49,574 nucleotides of DNA, from contig JAFPAQ010000263.1 in assembly GCA_017424235.1 (NCBI GenBank), positions 1-49,574 of the forward strand, in the 5' to 3' direction. The DNA is from Lachnospiraceae bacterium. GTDB lineage: Bacteria; Bacillota; Clostridia; Lachnospirales; Lachnospiraceae. The number at the start of each line of letters is the position of its first letter. Position 1 is the first letter of the stretch. Made by a program: the position numbers and the translations under genes. Below are positions 17,545-26,142 of the stretch, in pieces. The notes below the pieces were generated by a model, which was given only the letters and a program-made list of their open reading frames with translations, was not told where the DNA came from and made no database searches.

Positions 17545-17584
17545 AAAAAAAGGAAAAAACAATAATTTTGTCTTTTCCTTTTTA
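17545..17584 (-). terminator. Terminator of typA
   Basis: AAAAAGGAAAA and TTTTCCTTTTT form the stem; read on the minus strand it ends in a T run downstream of typA. Confidence 0.75.
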
Positions 17585-17593
17585 TAAATATTT

Positions 17594-19423
17594 TTATTTC
17601 TTAAATCCGGCACGTTTTCTAAGTGTAGGATCAAGGATTTTCTTTCTGATACGGAGATTGTCCGGTGTAACCTCAAGAAGCTCATCAGTGTCAATGAAAT
17701 CAAGAGCCTGCTCAAGACTGAGTACCTTAGGTGGTGTAAGTCTGAGAGCTTCGTCAGCACTTGATGAACGTGTATTTGTAAGCTGCTTCTTCTTGCACAC
17801 GTTAAGCTCAATATCTTCGCCCTTACCATTCTGACCAACTATCATACCGGCATATACCTTCTGACCTGGTCCGATAAAGAGAGTACCACGCTCCTGAGCA
17901 TTGTAAAGACCATAGGTGATAGCTTCTCCGGCCTCAAATGCGATAAGAGAGCCCTGCTTACGATACTGTATATCTCCCTTGTATGGACCATATCCATCAA
18001 ATATTGTATTGAGAATACCATTTCCTTTAGTATCAGTCATGAATTCTCCCCTATAACCTATAAGTCCACGCGAAGGAATAGAAAACTCAAGTCTGGCATA
18101 TCCGCCACTTGCTTTTCCCATGTTCTGAAGCTCGCCTTTTCTCTGGCTGAGTTTTTCGATTACAGTACCCGAAAATTCTTCCGGAACATCTACATAAGCT
18201 AATTCCATAGGTTCCAAGGTCTTGCCGTTTTCATCTTTTTTGTAGAGAACTTCAGCCTTGCTTACAGCAAACTCATAGCCTTCACGACGCATATTCTCTA
18301 TCAATACTGAAAGATGAAGCTCACCACGTCCTGATACTTTGAAGGAATCAGCACTCTCAGTTTCCTCAACTCTTAATGAAACGTCTGTGTTAAGCTCTCT
18401 GAAAAGTCTGTCACGCAGATGACGGCTGGTTACAAATTTTCCTTCCTGACCAGCTAATGGTGAATCATTTACCATGAACTGCATAGCAATTGTTGGTTCA
18501 CTGATTTTCTGGAAAGGAATTGGTTCTACATTGTCAACAGAGCATAAGGTATCTCCAATATGGATATCAGTAATTCCTGAAATAGCAACGATTGAACCGA
18601 TACCTGCTTCTTTGACCTCAACCTTGTTAAGTCCGTCAAATTCATAAAGCTTGCTTATTTTTACTTTTTTCTGTTTATCAGGTTCATGATGGTTGCAGAT
18701 TATTACTTCCTGATTTACCTTTACAGTACCATTATCAACCTTGCCAACACCGATACGTCCAACATATTCATTGTAATCGATTGTACTGATAAGTACCTGG
18801 GTACCTGCTTCAGGATCTCCTTGCGGAGCCGGAATATAATCAAGGATTGTTTCAAACAGAGGAGTCATATCGCTTCCTAATTCATCTTCTTCGAGAGAAG
18901 CTATACCTGCTTTTGCTGAAGCAAATACAAATGGACAGTCAAGCTGTGAATCATCTGCATCAAGTTCAAGGAAAAGCTCTAAAACTTCATCAACAACTTC
19001 TTTGGCTCTTGCTTCAGGACGGTCAATCTTGTTTATGCAAACTATAACAGGAAGCTTAAGCTCTAATGCTTTTCTGAGAACGAATTTTGTCTGAGGCATT
19101 GCACCTTCAAATGCATCAACCACGAGAATAACACCATTTACCATTTTAAGAACTCGTTCTACTTCTCCACCAAAGTCAGCATGACCTGGAGTATCAATTA
19201 TATTTATCTTTGTGTTTTTGTACATTACAGCTGTATTTTTAGATAAGATAGTGATTCCACGTTCACGTTCAATATCGTTTGAGTCCATAACACGTTCTGC
19301 TATTTCCTGATTTTCGCGGAAAACACCACTCTGTTTTAAAAGTTCATCTACGAGCGTGGTCTTACCATGGTCAACGTGAGCGATAATAGCAACGTTTCTG
19401 ACATCTTCTCTTTGTTGTTTCAT
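17594..19423 (-). CDS. typA: TypA/BipA ribosome-associated GTPase
   Basis: A 609-residue translational GTPase involved in ribosome assembly under stress or cold. G1 is AHVDHGKTTLVDELL, the switch region has RERGITI, G3 is DTPGHADFGGEVER and G4 is NKID. EF-G-like domains III and V are followed by the BipA-specific C-terminal domain (GQNGKGEDIELNVCKKKQL, TPDNLRIRKKILD). Length is normal. The start is ATG 19423 (MKQQREDVRN); the TTG two codons upstream (19429) is less likely. Confidence 0.95.
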   Translation of the reverse strand: MKQQREDVRNVAIIAHVDHGKTTLVDELLKQSGVFRENQEIAERVMDSNDIERERGITILSKNTAVMYKNTKINIIDTPGHADFGGEVERVLKMVNGVILVVDAFEGAMPQTKFVLRKALELKLPVIVCINKIDRPEARAKEVVDEVLELFLELDADDSQLDCPFVFASAKAGIASLEEDELGSDMTPLFETILDYIPAPQGDPEAGTQVLISTIDYNEYVGRIGVGKVDNGTVKVNQEVIICNHHEPDKQKKVKISKLYEFDGLNKVEVKEAGIGSIVAISGITDIHIGDTLCSVDNVEPIPFQKISEPTIAMQFMVNDSPLAGQEGKFVTSRHLRDRLFRELNTDVSLRVEETESADSFKVSGRGELHLSVLIENMRREGYEFAVSKAEVLYKKDENGKTLEPMELAYVDVPEEFSGTVIEKLSQRKGELQNMGKASGGYARLEFSIPSRGLIGYRGEFMTDTKGNGILNTIFDGYGPYKGDIQYRKQGSLIAFEAGEAITYGLYNAQERGTLFIGPGQKVYAGMIVGQNGKGEDIELNVCKKKQLTNTRSSSADEALRLTPPKVLSLEQALDFIDTDELLEVTPDNLRIRKKILDPTLRKRAGFKK

Positions 19424-19719
19424 ATACAATAACCTTTTCCTTTCAAAAAATGTAAAATACTATTTTATAGTTTTACCGGTAACAAATTTTTTCAATAGAA
19501 ATTTTCAAAACGTAAACATTTTAACATCTAAAATTTGATTTTGCAATGTGAATGTCGAAATATCAAACTTGAAAAATGTAGAAAAAAGCCGTTAATTTGG
19601 ATGTTTTGTTGTAAACTTGTCCAATTGGGTTCATTTTGCGAAATGTTATAAAAAAAATATTAATGTTATGTGAATAATTTATGATTCCATGAATATAAAT
19701 GATACTACAGTAGAAAAAA

Positions 19720-19823
19720 GTTACTGTTCACTCGTATCTCGTGGACGTAACAATTATGCAGCGTTGAAATCTCGGGTTTTCATTCTGAAGACACCGCGCG
19801 GGATATAATCTCTGTACAGTAAC
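19720..19823. repeat. 104-bp dispersed repeat with GTTACTGT/ACAGTAAC ends (full copy)
   Basis: It starts GTTACTGTTCA and ends TGTACAGTAAC, so its ends are inverted repeats. Its right half, with ACACCGCGCGGGATATAATC, recurs in reverse orientation at 26143-26196. The run CCGCGCGG is an island of G+C in AT-rich DNA. The rest of the 508-bp gap between typA and 19932 shows only AT-rich DNA and a small GCCG/CGGC hairpin before the next gene. Confidence 0.7.
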
Positions 19824-19931
19824 AAAAAAATCTTATTAATCTTGTGATTCAAAGGCTTTGACAATTGAATCCGGTTAGTAAGGAAAGTAAAGATAAAAAG
19901 GGGCCGTTAAGCGGCAGAATGTGAGGAAGTT

Positions 19932-20573
19932 ATGACAGATAAGGTAATTGAAAACAATCAGGTAACAGTAATGGGAGAAATCGTGAGTGAATTTACTTTC
20001 AGTCATGAAATTTTTGGTGAAGGCTTTTATATGGTAGATGTACAGGTTGCAAGGCTATCTGAATCAATGGATATTATTCCGGTTATGGTCTCTGAAAGAC
20101 TTATTGATGTAAATGAAGATTATCAGGGAGCATTAGTGGTTATTAATGGACAGTTCCGTTCATATAACCGTCATGACGAGCACAAAAACAAGCTTGTTCT
20201 GTCTGTTTTTGCAAGAGAAATTGATTTTGTTGATGAAATAAATGAAAATATCAAGACAAATCAGATATATCTTGACGGTTATGTTTGCAAGGAACCTATA
20301 TATAGAAAGACACCATTAGGACGCGAAATAGCTGATCTGCTTTTGGCAGTGAACAGGCCATATGGTAAATCAGACTACATACCATGTATTTGCTGGGGAC
20401 GTAATGCAAGATTTGCTTCTAATTTTGATATTGGCGAGAGATGTCTGGTATGGGGCAGAATACAGTCACGTGAATACATGAAAAAAATATCAGAAGATGA
20501 TATTGAAAAAAGGGTAGCTTATGAGGTATCTGTAAGCAAGCTGGAAATACCTGACAGCTATGATGAATATTAA
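19932..20573 (+). CDS. SSB-like protein with two OB folds
   Basis: A 213-residue protein. The first OB-like region (residues 8-100: QVTVMGEIVSEFTFSHE, ALVVINGQFRSYN) and the second (about 108-205: NQIYLDGYVCKEPIYRKTPLGREI, DYIPCICWGRNARFAS, CLVWGRIQSREY) both resemble single-stranded DNA-binding folds; the second is closer to classical SSB. It lacks the acidic C-terminal tip typical of replicative SSB. GAGGAAG precedes the ATG. It probably binds single-stranded DNA in a specialised process, which is unknown. Confidence 0.75.
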   Translation: MTDKVIENNQVTVMGEIVSEFTFSHEIFGEGFYMVDVQVARLSESMDIIPVMVSERLIDVNEDYQGALVVINGQFRSYNRHDEHKNKLVLSVFAREIDFVDEINENIKTNQIYLDGYVCKEPIYRKTPLGREIADLLLAVNRPYGKSDYIPCICWGRNARFASNFDIGERCLVWGRIQSREYMKKISEDDIEKRVAYEVSVSKLEIPDSYDEY

Positions 20574-20782
20574 CCTATATCCAATAGTTACCATAGTTCC
20601 CTTATCATAAAAAGTTGCTAAAGAAGTCCATGTATGGTATATTTAAGATGTTCAGACGGTTTTATGAGGGAGTATGCAAAAACATATATGTCAGGTTTGT
20701 GCGCACAATGAACAGGATTTTATATTATAAAAATTGTGTTCGGCACGAATTCACAAAGTCTGAAGAAAGGCATGGTATTAAT

Positions 20783-21280
20783 ATGGAAAAAGGGTTAGTA
20801 CAGATATACAGTGGAGACAGTCAGGGGAAATCTGCTGCTGCATTAGGCAGGGCTATACAGTTTGCTATTATGGGGAAAAAGGTCGTAATAATAAAATTCC
20901 TTAAAGCGAATCAAAGTGAAGATTTTTTTAAAAGAATGGAGCCTGAAATAAAGATCTTTCGTTTTGAAAAGAGCGAGGAAGAATTTGCCCTTTTATCTGA
21001 TGAGCGCAAAAAAGAGGAGATTCATAATATAAAAAATGGATTGAATTTTGCAAAAAAGGTGCTTTCAACAGGTGAGTGTGAACTGCTTATTCTTGATGAG
21101 GTGTTAGGCCTTTTAGATAATGGAATATTATCCTTTGAAGATTTAAAGACAATAATCGAATCTAAATCAGAAGATGTTGATATTATTCTGACCGGAAGCA
21201 GAATGAGTGATGAGATTTGTCAGATTGCAGATGAAATTTATAATATAGAAGCTGTAAATTATAAAATTTTCGAAGAATAA
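20783..21280 (+). CDS. CobO/BtuR-like ATP:corrinoid adenosyltransferase family protein
   Basis: A 165-residue P-loop protein (MEKGLVQIYSGDSQGKSAAA). The family's usual loop is GNGKGKTTAA; here it is GDSQGKSAAA, keeping GKS. LLILDEVLGLLDNGIL matches the family's second conserved motif, and DIILTGSRMSDEICQIADEI the third. No cobalamin genes are nearby, so the substrate is uncertain. I prefer ATG 20783 because homology begins there; the open frame extends to 20615 but the added residues look non-conserved. Confidence 0.75.
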   Translation: MEKGLVQIYSGDSQGKSAAALGRAIQFAIMGKKVVIIKFLKANQSEDFFKRMEPEIKIFRFEKSEEEFALLSDERKKEEIHNIKNGLNFAKKVLSTGECELLILDEVLGLLDNGILSFEDLKTIIESKSEDVDIILTGSRMSDEICQIADEIYNIEAVNYKIFEE

Positions 21281-21309
21281 TTGACATATTTATATAATGG
21301 ATATATAAT
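21281..21309 (+). promoter_or_regulatory. Consensus promoter of the lysine riboswitch-dapAB transcript
   Basis: Perfect TTGACA and TATAAT are separated by 17 bases. The -35 box begins at the base right after the stop codon of the preceding gene. Confidence 0.9.
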
Positions 21310-21337
21310 CTTTGTATTAACCGTTTAATAGGTTAAA

Positions 21338-21506
21338 AGTACAGATAGAGGTTGCGTTTTTTATCAGTACTTTTTAGGAGGTTTCAGAGGCCGGTGAGTA
21401 AAAAGGAAAGGAAATGACGCCGAAAGGATAAAGAATCTGATAATTTATCTTTGGGCATACAGTTAATAGCTGTATGACTGTCATCAATGGATGGAGAGCT
21501 ATCAAA
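21338..21506 (+). ncRNA. Lysine riboswitch (L box)
   Basis: The leader has the L-box core features: GATAGAGGTTGCG at the 5' side, GGCCGGTGAG with AAAGGAAATGACGCCGAA in the middle, then CAGTTAATAGCTGTATGACTG and GGATGGAGAGCTATC at the 3' side. GATAG/CTATC closes stem P1. A terminator hairpin lies 65 bases downstream, and dapA and dapB follow. High lysine should favour termination and lower diaminopimelate and lysine synthesis. Confidence 0.93.
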
Positions 21507-21571
21507 TAATCTTTTTAGATTTTATATGCATTGCATTTTGAATTAAAAAGGTATATTTTGCGGATAATGAT

Positions 21572-21608
21572 GCCGACCATCTATGTATTTTGGATGGTCG
21601 GCTTTTTC
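21572..21608 (+). terminator. Attenuator terminator of the lysine riboswitch
   Basis: GCCGACCATC (21572-21581) pairs perfectly with GATGGTCGGC (21593-21602), followed by TTTTTC. Confidence 0.9.
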
Positions 21609-21687
21609 TTTATACGGAAAAATATATTCGACATCCACTTATATAAAAATTCCGAGAACATATTAAACATTAAGGAGGAAAAAAAGA

Positions 21688-22572
21688 ATGGCAATATTTA
21701 CAGGAGCAGGAGTTGCAATAGTAACTCCAATGAATGACAATGGTGAGGTTAATTATGATGAATTTGCAAAAATAATTGATTTTCAGGTAGAGAATGGAAC
21801 TGATGCAATTATTGTATGTGGAACAACAGGTGAGGCTTCTACGCTTACTCATGAGGAGCACCTTGAAGCAATCAGATTCTGCGTTGAGAAGGTAAACAAG
21901 AGAATTCCTGTTATTGCAGGAACAGGCTCTAACTGTACGGAAACAGCAATTTATCTTTCTAAAGAAGCTGAAAAATATGGAGTAGATGGTCTTTTAGTAG
22001 TAACCCCTTACTATAACAAAGCAACACAGAATGGACTTTTTGAACATTTTAAGGCAATTGCTGATTCGGTTAAAGTACCTATTATTCTTTACAATGTACC
22101 AGGCAGAACAGGCTGCAATATTGCACCGGCTACAATAGTAAGACTTTGTAAAGAGGTTGAAAATATTGTAGGTGTTAAGGAAGCAAGTGGAAATATTGCT
22201 CAGGTAGCTAAGATAATGGCACTTGCTGATGGCTGTGTTGACCTTTATTCAGGAAATGATGACCAGATAGTACCTATTCTTTCACTTGGTGGAAAGGGAG
22301 TAATCTCTGTTCTTTCAAATGTTGCACCAAAGCAGACACATAATATTTGTGAATTGTATTTTAATGGAAATGTGACAGAAAGCTGCAAGGAGCAATTGAG
22401 AGCCCTTGATTTAATTGATGCATTATTCTGTGAAGTAAATCCTATTCCGGTTAAAAAGGCAGTAAGCCTTATGGGGATGTGTGGTGGAAAGCTTCGTATG
22501 CCATTATCTGAAATGGAAGAAAGCAATGCAGCTAAGCTTGAAAAAGCCATGAAAGATTACGGTGTGCTTTAA
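21688..22572 (+). CDS. dapA: 4-hydroxy-tetrahydrodipicolinate synthase
   Basis: A 294-residue aldolase-type TIM barrel that joins pyruvate and aspartate semialdehyde in lysine/diaminopimelate synthesis. Key motifs are CGTTGEASTL, the YNVPGRTG loop with the catalytic Tyr, and GVKEASGN with the Schiff-base Lys. GGAGG lies just before ATG. It is first gene after the lysine riboswitch; dapB follows after 31 bases. Confidence 0.96.
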   Translation: MAIFTGAGVAIVTPMNDNGEVNYDEFAKIIDFQVENGTDAIIVCGTTGEASTLTHEEHLEAIRFCVEKVNKRIPVIAGTGSNCTETAIYLSKEAEKYGVDGLLVVTPYYNKATQNGLFEHFKAIADSVKVPIILYNVPGRTGCNIAPATIVRLCKEVENIVGVKEASGNIAQVAKIMALADGCVDLYSGNDDQIVPILSLGGKGVISVLSNVAPKQTHNICELYFNGNVTESCKEQLRALDLIDALFCEVNPIPVKKAVSLMGMCGGKLRMPLSEMEESNAAKLEKAMKDYGVL

Positions 22573-22603
22573 TAAAAATAAGATTGACAGAGGAGAACAG
22601 GCT

Positions 22604-23368
22604 ATGACAAAAGTTATTATGCATGGCTGCAATGGTAAAATGGGTCAGATGATCACAGGTATTATTGCAGAAGATAAAGATGTTGAAATAGTAGCAGGAA
22701 TTGACGTATCTGATCATATTAAGAATACATATCCTGTATTTAAAAGTATTACAGATTGTGATGTGGCAGCAGATGTGATAATTGATTTCTGCGGTGTTGG
22801 AGCGATAGATACATTGCTTGACTACTGTGTAGAAAAGCAGATTCCTTGTGTGCTTTGTACTACCGGATTATCTCCGGAACAGTTAGCAAAGGTAGAAGAG
22901 TCTTCTAAGAAGGTTGCAATTCTTAAATCTGCCAATATGTCTTTAGGTGTTAATCTTCTTCTTAAAATGTTAAAGGAAGCAGCAACAGTACTTGCCGAGG
23001 CAGGATTTGATATTGAAATAGTAGAAAAGCATCATAATCTTAAGCTTGATGCGCCAAGTGGAACAGCACTTGCACTTGCTGATTCAATAAATGAAGAGTT
23101 TAATAATGAATATGAGTATGTTTATGACAGAAGTCAGGTGAAAGCAAGACGTACACAGAAGGAAATCGGAATCAGTGCGGTAAGAGGCGGTACTATAGTT
23201 GGTGACCATGATGTTATTTTTGCCGGTAATGATGAAGTGGTTACATTTTCACACAGAGCATATTCAAAAGCTGTATTTGGAAAAGGTGCAGTTCAGGCTG
23301 CAAAATTCCTTACGGGAAAACCAGCAGGTCATTATGAAATGAAAGATGTTATTGCAGCACAAAATTAA
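22604..23368 (+). CDS. dapB: 4-hydroxy-tetrahydrodipicolinate reductase
   Basis: A 254-residue NAD(P)H-dependent reductase acting after DapA. The nucleotide-binding loop is HGCNGKMGQM, and the substrate motif is EKHHNLKLDAPSGTA with the catalytic His and Lys. VRGGTIVGDHDV is typical of the C-terminal domain. AGAGGAG 11 bases upstream sets ATG 22604; the frame upstream overlaps the end of dapA and is not needed. Confidence 0.96.
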   Translation: MTKVIMHGCNGKMGQMITGIIAEDKDVEIVAGIDVSDHIKNTYPVFKSITDCDVAADVIIDFCGVGAIDTLLDYCVEKQIPCVLCTTGLSPEQLAKVEESSKKVAILKSANMSLGVNLLLKMLKEAATVLAEAGFDIEIVEKHHNLKLDAPSGTALALADSINEEFNNEYEYVYDRSQVKARRTQKEIGISAVRGGTIVGDHDVIFAGNDEVVTFSHRAYSKAVFGKGAVQAAKFLTGKPAGHYEMKDVIAAQN

Positions 23369-23400
23369 TCATCGTAACTGTTTAGAATTAAGTTATATTT

Positions 23401-23432
23401 AAGCCGCATTTGGCAAACAAATGCGGCTTTTG
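23401..23432 (+). terminator. Terminator after dapAB
   Basis: AAGCCGCATTTG pairs with CAAATGCGGCTT and is followed by T. Confidence 0.9.
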
Positions 23433-23442
23433 TGATAATATG

Positions 23443-23486
23443 TGTACATTCAGAAAATCATATTGTAAAATGATTTTGAGAGTACA
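23443..23486. repeat. Stem-loop repeat of the GAGAGTACATA type, copy before hisA-like gene
   Basis: TGTAC and GTACA ends with inner AAAATCA/TGATTTT form an imperfect stem. The right end GAGAGTACATATTATAAG matches the copy at 9525-9541 with one change. The next start codon is 25 bases downstream. Confidence 0.55.
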
Positions 23487-23510
23487 TATTATAAGAACAG
23501 GAGAAAATAA

Positions 23511-24299
23511 ATGGAATTCAGACCATGTATTGACATACACAATGGGCAGGTAAAACAGATAGTAGGGAGCTCCTTAAAGGATGAGAATAATGAGGCAAAA
23601 GAAAATTTTGTTGCCAGTAAAGGTGCAGAATACTATGCAGAATTATACAAAAGCAGGAATATAAAGGGCGGACATATTATTTTGTTAAATCCTGCCAGTA
23701 GTGATTTTTATTCAGCAACAAAAGAACAGGCTCTTAATGCACTAAAGGCATATCCGGGAGGATTGCAGGTAGGTGGTGGGATAAATGACACAAATGCTGC
23801 TGAATTTCTTGAGGCAGGTGCTTCGCATGTAATTGTCACATCATTTGTTTTTAAAGATGGAATGATTAATATGGAGCATTTAAAGAAAATATATGACGTT
23901 GCAGGCAAAGAACATTTGGTTCTTGATTTAAGCTGCCGATATAAAGATGGAGAGTATTATATTGTTACAGACAGATGGCAAAAATACACACAGGAAATAA
24001 TCAATAATGAAACATTAGATATGCTTAAAGAGTACTGTGATGAATTTCTTATTCATGCTGTTGATGTTGAAGGCAAAAGTCAGGGAATAGAGCAGGAATT
24101 GGTTAAGAAGCTTGGTAGCTGGAAAGCAATTAAGGGAAATGAAAACCATGCTATAACCTATGCTGGTGGGGTACACAGTTATGAGGATGTTGAGTTGTTG
24201 CGCAGGCTGGGAAGTAATAATATCAATGTCACTATAGGTAGCTCACTTGATATTTTTGGTGGAACTCTTGAGTTTGAAAGAATAGTAGATATGGTATAA
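23511..24299 (+). CDS. Eukaryote-type HisA (ProFAR isomerase, yeast HIS6-like)
   Basis: A 262-residue TIM-barrel protein. It isomerises ProFAR to PRFAR, step four of histidine synthesis. FRPCIDIHNGQVKQIVG at the N terminus, the long insert NEAKENFVASKGAEYYAELY, and VDVEGKSQGIEQELVKKLG are typical of the fungal/plant HIS6 branch rather than of standard bacterial HisA. AGGAG precedes the ATG. It stands alone between two terminators, with no other his genes visible. The family call is from memory. Confidence 0.82.
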   Translation: MEFRPCIDIHNGQVKQIVGSSLKDENNEAKENFVASKGAEYYAELYKSRNIKGGHIILLNPASSDFYSATKEQALNALKAYPGGLQVGGGINDTNAAEFLEAGASHVIVTSFVFKDGMINMEHLKKIYDVAGKEHLVLDLSCRYKDGEYYIVTDRWQKYTQEIINNETLDMLKEYCDEFLIHAVDVEGKSQGIEQELVKKLGSWKAIKGNENHAITYAGGVHSYEDVELLRRLGSNNINVTIGSSLDIFGGTLEFERIVDMV

Positions 24300-24333
24300 A
24301 AGATTTGAATTGCTTATTTGTAATTTTAAAAAT

Positions 24334-24378
24334 AAAAAGACTTTATGTTTTGAAAAAATCAAAACATAAAGTCTTTTT
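24334..24378. terminator. Bidirectional terminator with perfect 20-bp stem
   Basis: The arms at 24334-24353 and 24359-24378 are perfect inverted repeats (starting AAAAAGACTTTATG). It serves the convergent hisA-like and cold-shock genes. Confidence 0.92.
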
Positions 24379-24495
24379 GATTCCCCTCATAGTACATATT
24401 AATCCCGTAAAAACAATAGCTGATTTCAATTAATACACAAAATTTATATTAAGAAAGGCACATCGAATTTAGATTAAATGATCTATAAGTAAATC

Positions 24496-24696
24496 CTATA
24501 ACTTAGTTACGTTTACTGCCTGTGGTCCTTTTTCGCCGTTTACTACTTCGAACTCTACGTTAGCACCCTCATCTAAAGATTTGAAACCTTCCATAAGAAG
24601 TCCTGAGTAATGTACGAATACATCATTTCCTGATTCGTCTGAGATAAAGCCGTAACCCTTCTGATTATTGAACCATTTTACTGTACCTTTGTTCAT
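24496..24696 (-). CDS. Cold-shock protein, CspA family
   Basis: A 66-residue single CSD domain protein ([18 protein letters not shown], then DVFVHYSGL) that binds single-stranded RNA and DNA. Both RNP-like motifs, KGYGFI and VFVHY, are intact. GGAGGTAAC 4 bases upstream sets ATG 24696; the longer frame to 24711 is within that site. A TTTACT-N17-TATTCT promoter may lie upstream, followed by a leader with a TGCATTTTTTGCA hairpin. Confidence 0.95.
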   Translation of the reverse strand: MNKGTVKWFNNQKGYGFISDESGNDVFVHYSGLLMEGFKSLDEGANVEFEVVNGEKGPQAVNVTKL

Positions 24697-24898
24697 TTTT
24701 GTTACCTCCAAATATATTAACTAACGTGCATTTTTTGCACAAATACAGAATACCATATAGTTTCAAAAAAGTAAATAGATTATGTTAACTTTTCAGATTA
24801 TTTTTTAAAATACAAGAAATAAGGGATATCGTCTCAAATTATATTGAATTTGTAAATGAATATATTGTTGTACAATTACGTGTTTATGTGATAATATG

Positions 24899-24926
24899 GT
24901 AACTATGAGGGTACTGAATCAGTTAC
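24899..24926. repeat. GTAACTAT...AGTTAC palindrome before 24957
   Basis: GTAACTATGAGGGTACTGAA is followed by TCAGTTAC. Loop bases resemble the loop at 5321-5331. The start codon of the next gene is 31 bases downstream. Confidence 0.55.
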
Positions 24927-24956
24927 TCGGTAATAAAGTGGGGAGGTGTAAAAAAA

Positions 24957-25676
24957 GTGGATTCAGTTGAAAAAGATGCCAAGAAAAGCAGTGTATGCAA
25001 TATTTTATTGGTACCGGAAGATGGATCTCAGGAGGTAAAGAAATTACATTTTACAACAAAACATTTGGGATTTTTTTGTATTGCAGTGGTATTTTTAATA
25101 GTTGCAACTCTTGTTTATAGTATTATTCTAACGGGAGAGTTAAAAAGTGCAAATGATTCAGTTGTCAATCTGCAAAAACAGGTTACGGATCTTCAAAGCA
25201 AAAATAATGAGCTTATAGAAGAAAATGATGTATTGCAGGAAAAAGTTACAATATTGAGTGATACTGTTAATGATAAAGTTCAAAAGGAAGCAGAGCTTGC
25301 TCAGAACTATATACCTAAGGGTTTTCCTTTAAGAGGTACTGCAGCATATGATGAACAGACAAAGACTACGTCTGATAATGCACCTATAGCAATATTCCAG
25401 GCATCTAGTGGAACACCGGTGATTGGTACTGCAAGCGGAAAAGTTGTGGAGATTGCAGGAGATTCGGTGAATGGATATATTGTAAAGGTAGATCATGGAA
25501 ATGGATATATTTCAATATATCGGAATGGATCGCAGGTAAAGGTAAAAGAAGGTGATGATATCACAGCTGCGACAGTTATTTTTGAAATTGAAGAAGGTCA
25601 TGAAGAGCTTGGATATCAGATAATGAAGGACGATGAGTATATTGATCCTTTTGAAATAATAGAGATAAATGGGTAA
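24957..25676 (+). CDS. Membrane-anchored LytM/M23-like protein with degenerate active site
   Basis: A 239-residue protein. The start is GTG, supported by GGGGAGG 10 bases upstream. A membrane anchor lies at about 36-58, a coiled coil at about 62-105, and a C-terminal LytM-like domain (GTPVIGTASGKVVEIAGDS, GYIVKVDHGNGYISIY, VKEGDDITAATVIFEI) at about 140-235. Active M23 enzymes need an HxxxD pair and a terminal HxH; here HLHFE is replaced by LGYQIM and the first His is absent. It is therefore probably not a hydrolase but a partner or activator, as known for EnvC-like proteins. Confidence 0.78.
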   Translation: MDSVEKDAKKSSVCNILLVPEDGSQEVKKLHFTTKHLGFFCIAVVFLIVATLVYSIILTGELKSANDSVVNLQKQVTDLQSKNNELIEENDVLQEKVTILSDTVNDKVQKEAELAQNYIPKGFPLRGTAAYDEQTKTTSDNAPIAIFQASSGTPVIGTASGKVVEIAGDSVNGYIVKVDHGNGYISIYRNGSQVKVKEGDDITAATVIFEIEEGHEELGYQIMKDDEYIDPFEIIEING

Positions 25677-25686
25677 TGTTATAAAT

Positions 25687-25718
25687 AAAAAAATGAGCAG
25701 GTTACTGCTCATTTTTTT
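25687..25718. terminator. Bidirectional terminator overlapping the end of the YerC gene
   Basis: AAAAAAATGAGCAG pairs with CTGCTCATTTTTTT. The stem includes the last codons of the minus-strand gene ending at 25702. Confidence 0.88.
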
Positions 25719-26004
25719 GATTTGACAAGCGTTCAAAAATCAGTTCATATCCATCGCTTCCATAGTTTAAGGAGCGGTTTACACGACTGATTGTTGCAGT
25801 AGATGCGCCTGTTTTTTCAGCAATTTCCATATATGTTTTATGTTCTCTAAGCATTGTGGCAACTTCAAAGCGTTGCGATAAAGATAATAATTCATTGACA
25901 GTACATAAGTCTTCAAAAAAATTGTAGCTTTCTTCTTTAGTCTGAAGACACAAGATAGCATCTATAAGGTGATCAACTGCAGGAGTTTTTATTTTCTTAT
26001 TCAT
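25702..26004 (-). CDS. YerC/YecD-family TrpR-like regulator
   Basis: A 100-residue helical protein. VDHLIDAILCLQTKEESYNF, EDLCTVNELLSLSQRFEVA and the HTH TYMEIAEKTGASTATISRVNRSL match the YerC/YecD branch of the TrpR superfamily. The DNA target and ligand are unknown; it need not respond to tryptophan. It faces the LytM-like gene and shares a terminator with it. Confidence 0.9.
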   Translation of the reverse strand: MNKKIKTPAVDHLIDAILCLQTKEESYNFFEDLCTVNELLSLSQRFEVATMLREHKTYMEIAEKTGASTATISRVNRSLNYGSDGYELIFERLSNQKNEQ

Positions 26005-26142
26005 AGTTATACGTTTGCCCCCTTATTTTATTGATTTAGTTAATGTAACTATTCATAACAACTATTCAGTAATTTAATATTTTATCACTGTAAAGTTTTA
26101 CAGTTATAAACATTGTATCATAATCTAATGAGAGTGTCAAAA

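Noticed and set aside
20615-20782. N-terminal extension of the BtuR-like protein
   Set aside because: The added residues show no family similarity and the conserved start is MEKGLVQIY.
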